DNA of 64,000 bases from Vibrio sp. HB236076. Its GTDB lineage: Bacteria; Pseudomonadota; Gammaproteobacteria; Enterobacterales; Vibrionaceae. Shown here piece after piece: positions 1 to 8,248 of this stretch. A program made the translations under genes and the position numbers. Position 1 is the stretch's first letter, and every line of letters starts with the position of its first letter. Under the pieces are notes generated by a model, which did not search any database, was not told the origin of the DNA, and saw only the letters and a list, made by a program, of their open reading frames with translations. The stretch lies in NCBI RefSeq assembly GCF_040957575.1, contig NZ_CP162601.1:868001-932000 (forward strand), read 5' to 3'.

Positions 1-248
1 AGTCGGCCACTTGTTCCTGCACCGCAGTAAATTAATCGCCCGTCGAGTTGAAAGGCTTTGGCAATGATCTCGATGGCTCGGGCGATTTCTGGTAATACGG
101 CTTCAATGGCGGCAGAGACCTTTTGATCCTCGCGATTGATGACGGTCACTAAGGAAAGCGGGTCTAAGGTATCGAGATCCATGGTCTCGGGGTTGCGCGA
201 TTCTGAGAGCAGTTGTTGTAAACTGTGTTGAGACATAGAGTGGTTCAT
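1..248 (-). CDS. murQ: N-acetylmuramic acid 6-phosphate etherase, N-terminal part
   Basis: MurQ cleaves the lactyl ether of N-acetylmuramate 6-phosphate to give GlcNAc 6-phosphate in cytoplasmic peptidoglycan recycling. About 82 N-terminal residues are present and the gene runs off the left edge. The reading [15 protein letters not shown] followed by INREDQKV and [13 protein letters not shown] is typical of the MurQ N-terminus and the start of its SIS sugar-phosphate domain. I use the ATG at 246-248, preceded by a GGA-type ribosome site; an in-frame ATG four codons later is the alternative. It begins 11 bp after the anmK stop, so the two are probably co-transcribed. AnmK makes the MurNAc 6-phosphate that MurQ consumes. 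Confidence 0.9.
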   Translation of the reverse strand, partial: MNHSMSQHSLQQLLSESRNPETMDLDTLDPLSLVTVINREDQKVSAAIEAVLPEIARAIEIIAKAFQLDGRLIYCGAGTSGR

Positions 249-259
249 AAAACAATCCG

Positions 260-1363
260 TTATGCGTAATAAATCACACCAAGTGAGGCAGCTTGACGAG
301 CTCCTGTCACTTCAGGAACATTGCTTACTTGGTGGGTCAGTCGTTGTTTGGCAAGCCAGGCAAAGGCCATGGCTTCCATATAATCGCTGCTGTAACCTCG
401 GCTGTCGGTCGCTTTGACTTGCCATTCGGGCAACAGAGCTGCAAGGCGTTTCATCAATAGTGGGTTGTGTACTCCGCCCCCGCAAACCCACACTTGAGGC
501 GTTGGGCCTTGCTGGTGTCGATGGATGTGGTGAGCGATACTGGCGGCGGTAAATTCACATAAAGTGCGTTGGACATCTTCGGCTTGGTAGTCCGTTTGGC
601 CGATTTGATGGGTCAGCCACTCGAGGTGGTAATGTTCTCGCCCGGTGCTTTTCGGTGGCGCTTTGTCTAAATAGGGGTCACGCATTAAGCGACTCAATAG
701 TGGCGTAATGATTTGACCTTGCTGTGCCCACTCGCCGTGTTCATCATAAGGCTTGCCAATGTGGTATTCACACCAGGCATCCATGAGCATATTACCCGGT
801 CCGGTATCGTAGCCGATAATACTGCCATCGTCCGGTAAAACCGTGATATTGGCAATCCCACCAATATTGAGGATCACTTGAGTCGAGCTCTGAGGGGGAA
901 AAATAGCGCGATGAAAAGCCGGGACCAGTGGGGCGCCTTGGCCGCCCAGTGCCATGTCTTTACGACGAAAGTCTGCCACGGTATCGATACCCGTTTCAAC
1001 CGCGATGATATTGGCGTCGCCAAGTTGCATGGTAAAAGGAGTACAACCATCGGGTTGATGGAATACCGTTTGTCCATGACTGCCGATGGCGCAGATGTGT
1101 TCGGCCGGTACTTGTGCCTTGTTCAGCAATTGTTGAACGCTGCGGGCAAATAAATGGCCGAGTCGATAATCGAGCTCACCAATAAAAGGTAAATCGGTCG
1201 CTTGCCCTTGATTTATCGATAAAATGTGCCGTTTGATGTCTGCCGGCATGTGCGTTTGATGGTGAGCAATCAGTTGGCATTGCGGGGTCGAACAATCGAC
1301 CAATACCGTATCAATACCGTCTAGGCTGGTGCCTGACATGATTCCAATGTACAGCGCTGTCAT
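260..1363 (-). CDS. anmK: Anhydro-N-acetylmuramic acid kinase
   Basis: AnmK hydrolyses the 1,6-anhydro ring of anhydro-MurNAc and phosphorylates it, giving MurNAc 6-phosphate for MurQ. The 367-residue protein has the family length. It opens with the nucleotide-binding motif [12 protein letters not shown] at residues 7-18. Further family motifs are [10 protein letters not shown] near residue 93, the [20 protein letters not shown] segment, YDTGPGN near 185 and the CGGGVHN loop near 295. The ATG has a GAGGA ribosome site 9 nt upstream. It is the first gene of the leftward anmK-murQ pair and is divergent from nagZ, so three recycling enzymes lie together. Confidence 0.95.
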   Translation of the reverse strand: MTALYIGIMSGTSLDGIDTVLVDCSTPQCQLIAHHQTHMPADIKRHILSINQGQATDLPFIGELDYRLGHLFARSVQQLLNKAQVPAEHICAIGSHGQTVFHQPDGCTPFTMQLGDANIIAVETGIDTVADFRRKDMALGGQGAPLVPAFHRAIFPPQSSTQVILNIGGIANITVLPDDGSIIGYDTGPGNMLMDAWCEYHIGKPYDEHGEWAQQGQIITPLLSRLMRDPYLDKAPPKSTGREHYHLEWLTHQIGQTDYQAEDVQRTLCEFTAASIAHHIHRHQQGPTPQVWVCGGGVHNPLLMKRLAALLPEWQVKATDSRGYSSDYMEAMAFAWLAKQRLTHQVSNVPEVTGARQAASLGVIYYA

Positions 1364-1509
1364 TGATTTTTCCTCGGCATGACTTAAAGGACGTTTTTTG
1401 TCGGCTTTGACGAAATACTTTCAGTAGTTGTGATACATTATCTTCGTTGCTTCAATAGCATAGAACGAAATCGAACAATGTGAAAGCCAAGGCTTCAATA
1501 GGGGGAAAT

Positions 1510-2487
1510 ATGGGACCGTTGTGGATTGATGTCGCAGGTTATCAACTCAGTGAACAAGAGTGCCTGCGCTTACAGCAGCCGATTGTCGGTGGCGTGATCC
1601 TCTTTGCCCGCAATCACCAAAATAGTGAGCAACTCAAAGCATTGACAACCGAGATACGCCGGGTTGCCAAGCGGCCCATTTTAATTGGTGTGGATCAAGA
1701 AGGTGGGCGAGTTCAGCGTTTTAAACAAGGCTTTACCCGTTTGCCAAGTGCTTTTGCCTACCATCAATACGATAACGGCCTGGAACTCGCCAAAGCCGGC
1801 GGGTATGTGATGGCGAGCGAATTACTTGGTCATGGCATCGATTTGAGTTTTGCTCCGGTGTTAGACGTAGGCCAGCAGTGTCTCGCGATTGGCGATCGCA
1901 GTTTTGGTCAGCACCTTGATGAAGTCCGTCGTTATAGTCGAGCCTTTTTGCTGGGAATGAAAGAAGCGGGCATGGCCACGACGGGAAAACACTTTCCCGG
2001 CCATGGTGGTGTGGTGGCGGATTCACACCTCGAAACCCCATTTGATCATCGCAATGACCTTTTTGAAGCAGACATGACCGTGTTTCAGCATCACATTGAG
2101 CAGCGCTTGCTCGATGCCATGATGCCTGCGCATGTGGTCTACCCGCATTATGATTCACAACCGGCGAGTGGCTCTGGGTTTTGGCTTAAAACGGTTTTAA
2201 GGCAACAACTTGGCTTTGACGGGGTTGTCTTTTCTGATGACTTGGCGATGAAAGGGGCGAGTTTTATGGGCAGTCCGGTTGAGCGAGCCCGACAAGCCCT
2301 CGACGCGGGGTGCGATATGATCCTAGTGTGTAACGATCACAAAGCCCAACAAAGCATTATTGATGAGCTCAGTTATCGAGAGGTTGCAAAAGCGGCGGTT
2401 TTATTGTCTGATTCCAGCAGGTTAATGCGCAACTACCGGGCTTGTCCGCGTTGGCAACAAGCACAATCGTTATTACTGAGTGTGTAA
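1510..2487 (+). CDS. nagZ: Beta-N-acetylhexosaminidase (cytoplasmic)
   Basis: NagZ (glycoside hydrolase family 3) removes GlcNAc from GlcNAc-anhydroMurNAc muropeptides in the cytoplasm. In several Gram-negatives its products are also the signal that induces AmpC beta-lactamase. The 325-residue protein shows the GH3 histidine loop KHFPGHGGVVADSH and the aspartate nucleophile segment VFSDDLAMKG. I start at the ATG at 1510, which has a strong GGGGG ribosome site just upstream and gives the usual MGPLWIDVAGY N-terminus. A GTG ten codons further upstream is open but less likely. The stop codon overlaps a TyrR box belonging to the next gene. Confidence 0.95.
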   Translation: MGPLWIDVAGYQLSEQECLRLQQPIVGGVILFARNHQNSEQLKALTTEIRRVAKRPILIGVDQEGGRVQRFKQGFTRLPSAFAYHQYDNGLELAKAGGYVMASELLGHGIDLSFAPVLDVGQQCLAIGDRSFGQHLDEVRRYSRAFLLGMKEAGMATTGKHFPGHGGVVADSHLETPFDHRNDLFEADMTVFQHHIEQRLLDAMMPAHVVYPHYDSQPASGSGFWLKTVLRQQLGFDGVVFSDDLAMKGASFMGSPVERARQALDAGCDMILVCNDHKAQQSIIDELSYREVAKAAVLLSDSSRLMRNYRACPRWQQAQSLLLSV

Positions 2488-2500
2488 AATATCTTTTACA
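2483..2500 (+). promoter_or_regulatory. TyrR box 1 (strong) upstream of aroF
   Basis: The 18-mer TGTAAAATATCTTTTACA is an exact match to the strong TyrR box TGTAAA-N6-TTTACA. It overlaps the nagZ stop codon and lies about 60 bp upstream of the proposed aroF -10. TyrR with tyrosine would be expected to repress aroF-tyrA from here. Confidence 0.85.
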
Positions 2501-2523
2501 ACCATGTTTTTTATTCTTTACGG

Positions 2524-2551
2524 TTGATTTTATTTTTACGCCTGATATCTT
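2524..2551 (+). promoter_or_regulatory. Candidate aroF-tyrA promoter
   Basis: A -35-like TTGATT at 2524-2529 and a -10-like TATCTT at 2546-2551 are separated by 16 bp, between the two TyrR boxes. Just downstream a short palindrome, CCTAAGT/ACTTAGG (2569-2588), could form a leader hairpin. The -10 is not strong, so the call is tentative. Confidence 0.4.
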
Positions 2552-2589
2552 GTCTACTCTCTTAATTGCCTAAGTCGTGGTACTTAGGG

Positions 2590-2607
2590 TGTAAACAAAA
2601 ATATACA
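2590..2607 (+). promoter_or_regulatory. TyrR box 2 upstream of aroF
   Basis: TGTAAACAAAAATATACA matches TGTAAA-N6-TTTACA with one mismatch. It lies 107 bp downstream of box 1 and 10 bp before the aroF start codon. The two-box arrangement fits cooperative TyrR repression as known for E. coli aroF. Confidence 0.7.
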
Positions 2608-2617
2608 GGCCGGTATC

Positions 2618-3694
2618 ATGAGAAAAAGTGAATTGAGTGACGTTAATATTATTGATGAGCAAATTTTAATTACGCCCGATCAATTAAAAGCAAAAATCCC
2701 CTTAAGCGACTCAGCGCGACAGTTTATCGCCAAATCGCGTAAAACCATCGCCGATATCATCCACAAGCGCGACCATCGCTTGTTAGTGGTTTGTGGCCCG
2801 TGTTCGATCCATGACATCGATGCGGCGAAAGCTTACGCTAAGCGCCTAAAAGCACTTTCTGAAGAGCTTGGCGATCACATCTATTTGGTCATGCGAGTGT
2901 ACTTTGAAAAGCCGAGAACCACAGTGGGTTGGAAAGGCTTGATTAACGACCCTCATCTCGATGGCAGTTTTGATATTGAGCAAGGTTTGCATATCGGTCG
3001 TCAATTGTTGGTCGATTTGGCTGAAATGAACATTCCTTTGGCGACAGAAGCCCTCGATCCTATCAGCCCTCAATACCTAGCCGATACCTTCAGTTGGGCA
3101 GCGATTGGTGCTCGTACGACGGAATCACAGACTCACCGTGAAATGGCCAGTGGTCTTTCTATGCCAATTGGTTTTAAAAACGGTACCGATGGCAGTTTGT
3201 CGACGGCGATTAATGCCATGAAAGCCGCGGCCTCAGGCCATCGCTTTATGGGCATCAGTCGCGAAGGGCAAGTGGCGCTGCTGACGACACAAGGCAATGA
3301 TAATGGTCATGTCATTTTACGTGGTGGCAAGCAAACAAACTACGATTCGGTGTCGGTTGCCGAATGTGAACAAGAAATGCAAGCGGCGAATTTAGAGCCG
3401 TCACTGATGGTGGATTGCAGCCACGCGAACTCGCGTAAAGATTACCGTCGTCAACCTTTGGTTGCAGAAGACGTTTTCCATCAAATTCAGCAGGGAAACC
3501 GTTCTATTATCGGTTTGATGATCGAAAGTCACTTAAACGAGGGCAATCAGTCGGCCGATCAACCGTTCGAGCAAATGGAATACGGCGTGTCGATTACGGA
3601 TGCCTGCATTAATTGGCAATCGACGGAATCTTTGTTAAAACAAGCGCATTCTGATCTTGCTAAGGCATTGGTAGCGCGTTTACCCAAGGTGTAA
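2618..3694 (+). CDS. aroF: 3-deoxy-7-phosphoheptulonate (DAHP) synthase
   Basis: This class I DAHP synthase condenses phosphoenolpyruvate with erythrose 4-phosphate at the entry to the shikimate pathway. The 358-residue length and motifs are standard: [10 protein letters not shown] near residue 61, [15 protein letters not shown] near 92, [12 protein letters not shown] near 162 with the PEP-contacting residues, and the C-terminal [12 protein letters not shown] with a metal-ligand histidine. The pairing with tyrA and the TyrR boxes point to the tyrosine-sensitive isozyme AroF. That assignment rests on context, because the feedback-site residues were not checked by alignment. The tyrA start is 13 bp downstream. 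Confidence 0.93.
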   Translation: MRKSELSDVNIIDEQILITPDQLKAKIPLSDSARQFIAKSRKTIADIIHKRDHRLLVVCGPCSIHDIDAAKAYAKRLKALSEELGDHIYLVMRVYFEKPRTTVGWKGLINDPHLDGSFDIEQGLHIGRQLLVDLAEMNIPLATEALDPISPQYLADTFSWAAIGARTTESQTHREMASGLSMPIGFKNGTDGSLSTAINAMKAAASGHRFMGISREGQVALLTTQGNDNGHVILRGGKQTNYDSVSVAECEQEMQAANLEPSLMVDCSHANSRKDYRRQPLVAEDVFHQIQQGNRSIIGLMIESHLNEGNQSADQPFEQMEYGVSITDACINWQSTESLLKQAHSDLAKALVARLPKV

Positions 3695-3707
3695 GGACAA
3701 CATTAAG

Positions 3708-4835
3708 ATGGCAGTTGAACTAGCGGCATTGCGAGAGCAAATCGATGCCGTCGATAAGCAAATGATCGAGCTTCTCGCACAGCGATTGGCGTTGGTTGAG
3801 CAGGTTGGGGATGTAAAAAGTCAGCACGGTTTGCCTATCTATGCCCCCGATCGCGAAGCGGCGATGCTGGCGTCAAGGCGCCAAGAGGCGGAGCAAGCGG
3901 GCGTTCCCGCACAGCTTATCGAAGATATTTTGCGACGCACTATGCGCGAGTCCTATGCCAGTGAAAAAGACGCTGGGTTTAAATGTCTGAACCCAGACCT
4001 TGGCTCTGTGGTCGTGATTGGCGGGCATGGTCAACTCGGCGGTTTGTTTGCCAAAATGTTTCGCCTATCCGGTTACAAGGTCGAGGTGATTGGTCGAAAT
4101 GACTGGCATCGTGCCGATGAGCTACTGCGTGATGCAGGTTTAGTGGTGGTCAGTGTACCGATTGATCTCACCACTGAGGTGATTGGCAAACTCAATCAGT
4201 TACCCAAATCCTGTATTTTATGTGATTTAACTTCAGTGAAATCTGCTCCTCTGGCGGCGATGATGTCCGTTCACTCCGGTCCTGTGGTCGGTTTACACCC
4301 TATGTTTGGCCCGGATGTACCGAGCTTGGCCAAGCAAGTTATCGTTCACTGTCAGGGCCGCGATCAAGACGCTTACCAGTGGTTGTTGGCGCAGTTTTCG
4401 ATTTGGGGGGCGAGTCTGTGTGCCATGGAGGCAAAAGCCCATGATGAGGGCATGACGCTGATTCAAGCTTTACGCCACTTTACGTCTTTTGCGTACGGGT
4501 ATCACTTGCGCCAAGAAAACCCGGATCTCAACACCTTACTCCAGCTAAGTTCGCCGATTTATCGACTAGAGCTTGCCATGGTGGGGCGTTTGTTTGCCCA
4601 AGACCCGAACTTATACGGGGATATTATTTTGTCTTCCGACGCGAATATCGACATGATCAAACGCTTTTATCAGCGCCTAGGTCAAGCGGTCGAGATGTTA
4701 GAGCGTGGTGATAAGCAAGCCTTTGTCGACAGTTTTAATCAAGTCAGTGAGTGGTTTGGTGATTACTCTCAGCACTTTATGAAAGAAAGTCAGCATTTGT
4801 TAAAACAGGCCAATGATGCGATTCATCGACCTTAA
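3708..4835 (+). CDS. tyrA: Bifunctional chorismate mutase / prephenate dehydrogenase (T-protein)
   Basis: TyrA converts chorismate to prephenate and then oxidatively decarboxylates it to 4-hydroxyphenylpyruvate, committing carbon to tyrosine. Residues 1-90 are an AroQ-type chorismate mutase ([30 protein letters not shown]). From about residue 100 a Rossmann fold begins ([12 protein letters not shown]), followed by the prephenate dehydrogenase domain with [13 protein letters not shown] near residue 195. At 375 residues it has the length of enteric TyrA. It is the second gene of the aroF-tyrA operon and ends in a terminator shared with the opposing M23 gene. Confidence 0.95.
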   Translation: MAVELAALREQIDAVDKQMIELLAQRLALVEQVGDVKSQHGLPIYAPDREAAMLASRRQEAEQAGVPAQLIEDILRRTMRESYASEKDAGFKCLNPDLGSVVVIGGHGQLGGLFAKMFRLSGYKVEVIGRNDWHRADELLRDAGLVVVSVPIDLTTEVIGKLNQLPKSCILCDLTSVKSAPLAAMMSVHSGPVVGLHPMFGPDVPSLAKQVIVHCQGRDQDAYQWLLAQFSIWGASLCAMEAKAHDEGMTLIQALRHFTSFAYGYHLRQENPDLNTLLQLSSPIYRLELAMVGRLFAQDPNLYGDIILSSDANIDMIKRFYQRLGQAVEMLERGDKQAFVDSFNQVSEWFGDYSQHFMKESQHLLKQANDAIHRP

Positions 4836-4850
4836 TAGTGAGTTTATTTA

Positions 4851-4930
4851 AGACCAATCTGACTCAGTCGCTGGTCACCCTAGCTAGTTAAAAACTCGCC
4901 GTAAGGACGAGTCTCAACGCCAAGGGTAAC
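4851..4930. repeat. Partial copy of MITE-like element (left end)
   Basis: The segment begins ACCAATCTGACT and continues GGTCACCCTAGC, then a short A run and ACTCG. The same order and spacing occur at 52886 onward in the full-length element. The right half with its terminal inverted repeat is missing or diverged here, so this looks like a degenerate or truncated copy between tyrA and its terminator. Confidence 0.55.
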
Positions 4931-4935
4931 CGCAT

Positions 4936-4966
4936 AAAAAAGCCGCACAATGTGCGGCTTTTTTCT
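4936..4966. terminator. Bidirectional intrinsic terminator between tyrA and the M23 gene
   Basis: A GC-rich stem AGCCGCAC/GTGCGGCT with loop AAT is flanked by A6 on the left and T6 on the right. It can terminate aroF-tyrA rightward and the M23 peptidase gene leftward. Confidence 0.9.
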
Positions 4967-4995
4967 ATTTTTTAATCACGTGATACCTGCCCATC

Positions 4996-5997
4996 TTATT
5001 TTGGGCTCTCCTTGGTGTCGTCTTGAGCAAGGCTGACATCGGTATTGGGTTGCTCGTGATTGACTAAGCGCGATTGAAGCCTTACCACGTTGTCAATCAG
5101 GTTAACCAGCGTTGACCACTGCACTTTTTCTTCTTGTTCAAATAAGGGCGTAAAGTTTTCCGGGCTCCATTCAATAAAGTGGATCGGATCGAGTGCACGA
5201 CCGAGAAAGCGCACTTCAAAGTGCAGGTGCGGGCCTGTTGATCGGCCAGTGTTACCACATACGCCAATGACATCGCCTTTCGACACAAATTGTCCGCTTT
5301 TGGCTTGGAACGATTTCATATGAGCATACAAACTCATAAAGCCAAAGGTGTGACGTACCGTCAGGTAATTTCCGTATCCTTGATTTCCGGGACGCACACT
5401 TTCGACCACGCCATCCGCTGCGGCATGGATGGTTTCTCCCGGTTGGCAGGTTAAATCAATTCCACTGTGAAAATGACGTTGCTGAGTCACAGGGTTAATT
5501 CGCGAACCAAACGGTGAAGAGATGCGGTTGTAGGCGACAGGGCTGTCGTTAGGCAGTAAGCGAAATAAGGTGGCGCGCACGGCTGAGTCGATGGCGGCAG
5601 TGTCGAGACGCGTTTCTAGGGTTGCAGAGCTCGCGTCTTGTTCGGGTTGTTGTAGCCCGAGCACCATTTCCACTTCATCTAAACGCTCGACCATGCCATC
5701 GAGTTGTTGATTTTTATCTTCTAGATCGAGAAGAAGCCGTTGGTTGTCTTGGGTGGTTTTTGCCAGCTTTTTTTTGTGATTGGTCAGTTGGCGTTGAGTA
5801 TCGGTCAATTGCTTTTCGAGCTGACTGATCACCTGATAAGAGGCAGACTGACTGAGTGTGGTTTGATAAATAAACCAAGCCACGGCGCCGAGTACCGCCC
5901 ACATCATCAGTAACAGAGCAAGTAAGCGCGCGCGAGTGCATGAATACGACACCGTCCCTTGGCGTGTTGGAATGTGAATGAGCAGTGTGTTTTTCAT
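4996..5997 (-). CDS. Membrane-anchored M23 family metallopeptidase
   Basis: A predicted LytM-type peptidoglycan endopeptidase facing the periplasm. It has a short cytoplasmic N-terminus, one transmembrane helix (about residues 25-47, LLALLLMMWAVLGAVAWFIY), a coiled coil at about 55-120, then the M23 domain at about 155-275. The zinc-site motifs are intact: HxxxD in HFHSGIDL and HxH in HLHFEV, plus YGNYLTVRH. This supports an active enzyme rather than an EnvC/NlpD-type activator. Length and layout resemble the Vibrio Shy endopeptidases, possibly ShyC, but the exact orthologue cannot be settled by eye. The hydrophilic tail after residue 290 has no recognised domain. Confidence 0.85.
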   Translation of the reverse strand: MKNTLLIHIPTRQGTVSYSCTRARLLALLLMMWAVLGAVAWFIYQTTLSQSASYQVISQLEKQLTDTQRQLTNHKKKLAKTTQDNQRLLLDLEDKNQQLDGMVERLDEVEMVLGLQQPEQDASSATLETRLDTAAIDSAVRATLFRLLPNDSPVAYNRISSPFGSRINPVTQQRHFHSGIDLTCQPGETIHAAADGVVESVRPGNQGYGNYLTVRHTFGFMSLYAHMKSFQAKSGQFVSKGDVIGVCGNTGRSTGPHLHFEVRFLGRALDPIHFIEWSPENFTPLFEQEEKVQWSTLVNLIDNVVRLQSRLVNHEQPNTDVSLAQDDTKESPK

Positions 5998-6154
5998 GAA
6001 ACCTAAAGTATCTAAATGAAATGGTTCTGGCCAGTTGCCAATAGAAGAGCGGTATTGTAGAGAAAATTATCGATTGGTCAATTAAGAAACAGTCAGTGTT
6101 CGGTGAATCATGTCTGCACTGAGAGGCTTTTTCACTGAGGAAGCATCGCGTTAA

Positions 6155-6186
6155 ATAAAAAAGCTGCCGATTAATCAGCAGCTTTG
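6155..6186 (-). terminator. Intrinsic terminator downstream of ettA
   Basis: Read leftward: AAGCTGCTGATT/AATCGGCAGCTT, nearly a perfect stem, followed by a run of six T. It lies 34 bp beyond the ettA stop. Confidence 0.85.
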
Positions 6187-6219
6187 GTGTTGACACGCGA
6201 TAAGGTGAACGATGGCGAA

Positions 6220-7887
6220 TTATTTCGTGATTCGCTTGTACTTGATGCGATGTGGTTCGGCGGCTTGTGCCCCGATGGTCGCTTTGAGCCATTCCATGTA
6301 TTCGGTGTAGTTACCTTCGTAGAAGTTTACTTGACCTTCATCGCGATAGTCGATGATGTGGGTCGCAATGCGGTCGAGGAACCAGCGGTCGTGCGAGATC
6401 ACCATGGCACAGCCCGGGAACTCGAGTAAGGCTTCTTCCAAAGCGCGCAATGTCTCGACGTCAAGATCGTTGGTCGGTTCATCGAGTAACAATACGTTAC
6501 CACCGGCTTTGAGTAATTTTGCTAGGTGAACACGGTTGCGCTCACCACCGGATAATTCACCGATGACTTTTTGTTGATCGACACCTTTGAAGTTAAAACG
6601 CGAGCAATAAGCGCGAGCTGGGATCTCAAAGTTGTTGATCTTGATGATATCAGCCCCCTCAGAAATTTCTTGGAAGACCGTATTGTTATCATTCATTGAG
6701 TCTCTGAACTGTTCAACCGAGGCCAATTTAACCGTCTCACCAAGTTCAATGGTGCCGGAATCTGGGGTTTCAGTACCGCTGAGCATTTTAAACAGCGTTG
6801 ACTTACCAGCACCGTTGGCACCGATGATACCGACGATGGCGCCTTTCGGGATCGAGAATGACAAATCATCAATCAATACACGACCGTCAAATGATTTGGT
6901 CAGGTTGCTCACTTCAATCACTTTATCGCCTAGGCGTTCGCCTGGTGGAATAAAGAGTTCATTGGTTTCATTACGCTTTTGGTGATCAGAGGTCTGCAGC
7001 TCTTCAAATCTCGCCATACGGGCTTTGGATTTGGCCTGGCGACCTTTCGGATTTTGTCGCACCCATTCCAGCTCTTTTTCGATGGTTTTTTGGCGCGCTT
7101 TCTCCTGAGAGGCTTCTTGTTGGAGGCGAGCGTCTTTTTGCTCTAGCCAAGAAGTGTAGTTGCCTTCCCATGGGATCCCTTCGCCGCGGTCAAGTTCTAA
7201 AATCCAACCGGCGGCATTGTCGAGGAAGTAACGGTCGTGGGTAATCGCGACCACAGTGCCACTGTAGTCAACGAGGAAGCGCTCTAACCACGCGACGGAC
7301 TCGGCGTCTAGGTGGTTGGTCGGTTCGTCGAGTAATAGCATGTCTGGCTTTTCGAGTAATAAACGACAAATCGCGACACGACGGCGCTCGCCCCCAGACA
7401 AATGAGCAATCTTTTGGTCCCACTCTGGTAGGCGCAGTGCGTCGGCAGCGCGTTCGAGTGCGTTGTCTAAGTTGTGACCGTCTTTTGATTGGATCAGCGC
7501 TTCAAGTTCGCCTTGTTCTTTCGCTAAAGCGTCAAAGTCGGCATCGGGCTCGGCATAAGCGGCGTAAACTTCATCAAGGCGCTTGAGGGCGTGGGCCACA
7601 TCGGAAACCGCTTCTTCAACGATTTCACGGACGGTTTTACTTTCGTCTAAGACGGGTTCTTGCGGTAAGTAACCGACATTAAGACCGGGTTGCGGACGGG
7701 CTTCACCGTCAATGTCGGTATCGATACCCGCCATGATGCGCAGTAAGGTTGATTTACCTGCACCGTTGAGACCGAGAACACCAATTTTGGCACCTGGAAA
7801 AAAGCTCAGCGAGATATCTTTTAAAATTTGACGTTTGGGTGGCACAACTTTGCTCACCCGAGACATAGTATAAACGTATTCAGCCAT
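6220..7887 (-). CDS. ettA: Energy-dependent translational throttle protein EttA (ABC-F)
   Basis: EttA is a ribosome-associated ABC-F ATPase that gates the first peptide bond according to the ATP/ADP ratio, acting at the E site. The 555-residue protein has two ABC domains and no membrane segment. Walker A motifs are GLNGAGKST (about residue 39) and GANGAGKST (about 355). Signature motifs are LSGGERRR and LSGGERNR, and Walker B motifs are LLLDEPTNHLD and LLLDEPTNDLD. The linker between the domains (about 240-315, many charged residues) is the ABC-F P-site tRNA-interaction motif. A TATAAA -10-like element lies upstream at about 7928-7935. As in E. coli it is adjacent to and divergent from slt-trpR. 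Confidence 0.96.
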   Translation of the reverse strand: MAEYVYTMSRVSKVVPPKRQILKDISLSFFPGAKIGVLGLNGAGKSTLLRIMAGIDTDIDGEARPQPGLNVGYLPQEPVLDESKTVREIVEEAVSDVAHALKRLDEVYAAYAEPDADFDALAKEQGELEALIQSKDGHNLDNALERAADALRLPEWDQKIAHLSGGERRRVAICRLLLEKPDMLLLDEPTNHLDAESVAWLERFLVDYSGTVVAITHDRYFLDNAAGWILELDRGEGIPWEGNYTSWLEQKDARLQQEASQEKARQKTIEKELEWVRQNPKGRQAKSKARMARFEELQTSDHQKRNETNELFIPPGERLGDKVIEVSNLTKSFDGRVLIDDLSFSIPKGAIVGIIGANGAGKSTLFKMLSGTETPDSGTIELGETVKLASVEQFRDSMNDNNTVFQEISEGADIIKINNFEIPARAYCSRFNFKGVDQQKVIGELSGGERNRVHLAKLLKAGGNVLLLDEPTNDLDVETLRALEEALLEFPGCAMVISHDRWFLDRIATHIIDYRDEGQVNFYEGNYTEYMEWLKATIGAQAAEPHRIKYKRITK

Positions 7888-8248
7888 GGCCGATGGTTCC
7901 TAAAATGAATGCATTTAAAGGCATTATTTTATACCAAATAAAGGGCATTTGTTACCGTTGACAAGGTGCTGCCCAGTGATTTTTTGACAAATTTCTACTC
8001 TGAATGGGGGGCGGGGCGTCGTGAGAAAGGGCGAGCGAAAAGTCTGTGACAAAATGTCAGTAAACGTGTTTGTCGATTGGTAAAGTGATTATTTAATGGT
8101 AACTTAAGACAGGCTTGTGAGTGTTATTGCGTATTAGTGGTGGCGTTGACATTGTTTGCCACCCTCATGTCAAAACCGTGACATTGACAAAGAAAAAGTC
8201 ATTAGGCTAAGGGATTTTATTATCCAAAGTTCAAAGGATTGGAGACGC
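7888..8248. other. Divergent ettA / slt intergenic region
   Basis: This 361-bp AT-rich stretch separates two outward-facing genes. A TATAAA for ettA is visible on the minus strand near 7928-7935. Rightward, a weak TTGTCG/TTTAAT pair with a 16-bp gap (around 8069-8096) could serve slt. The open frame runs 31 codons upstream of the slt start chosen here, but that stretch does not look like protein. Nothing else is recognised. Confidence 0.4.

Noticed and set aside
5622-6429. Antisense frames across the M23 gene and ettA (for example 5714-6292 and 6184-6429)
   Set aside because: They shadow well-supported genes, lack ribosome sites and cross the ettA terminator.
8156-8248. 31-codon extension of slt at its 5' end
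   Set aside because: No ribosome site, and it would place a charged stretch before the signal peptide; the ATG at 8249 has GGAG and yields a normal signal sequence.
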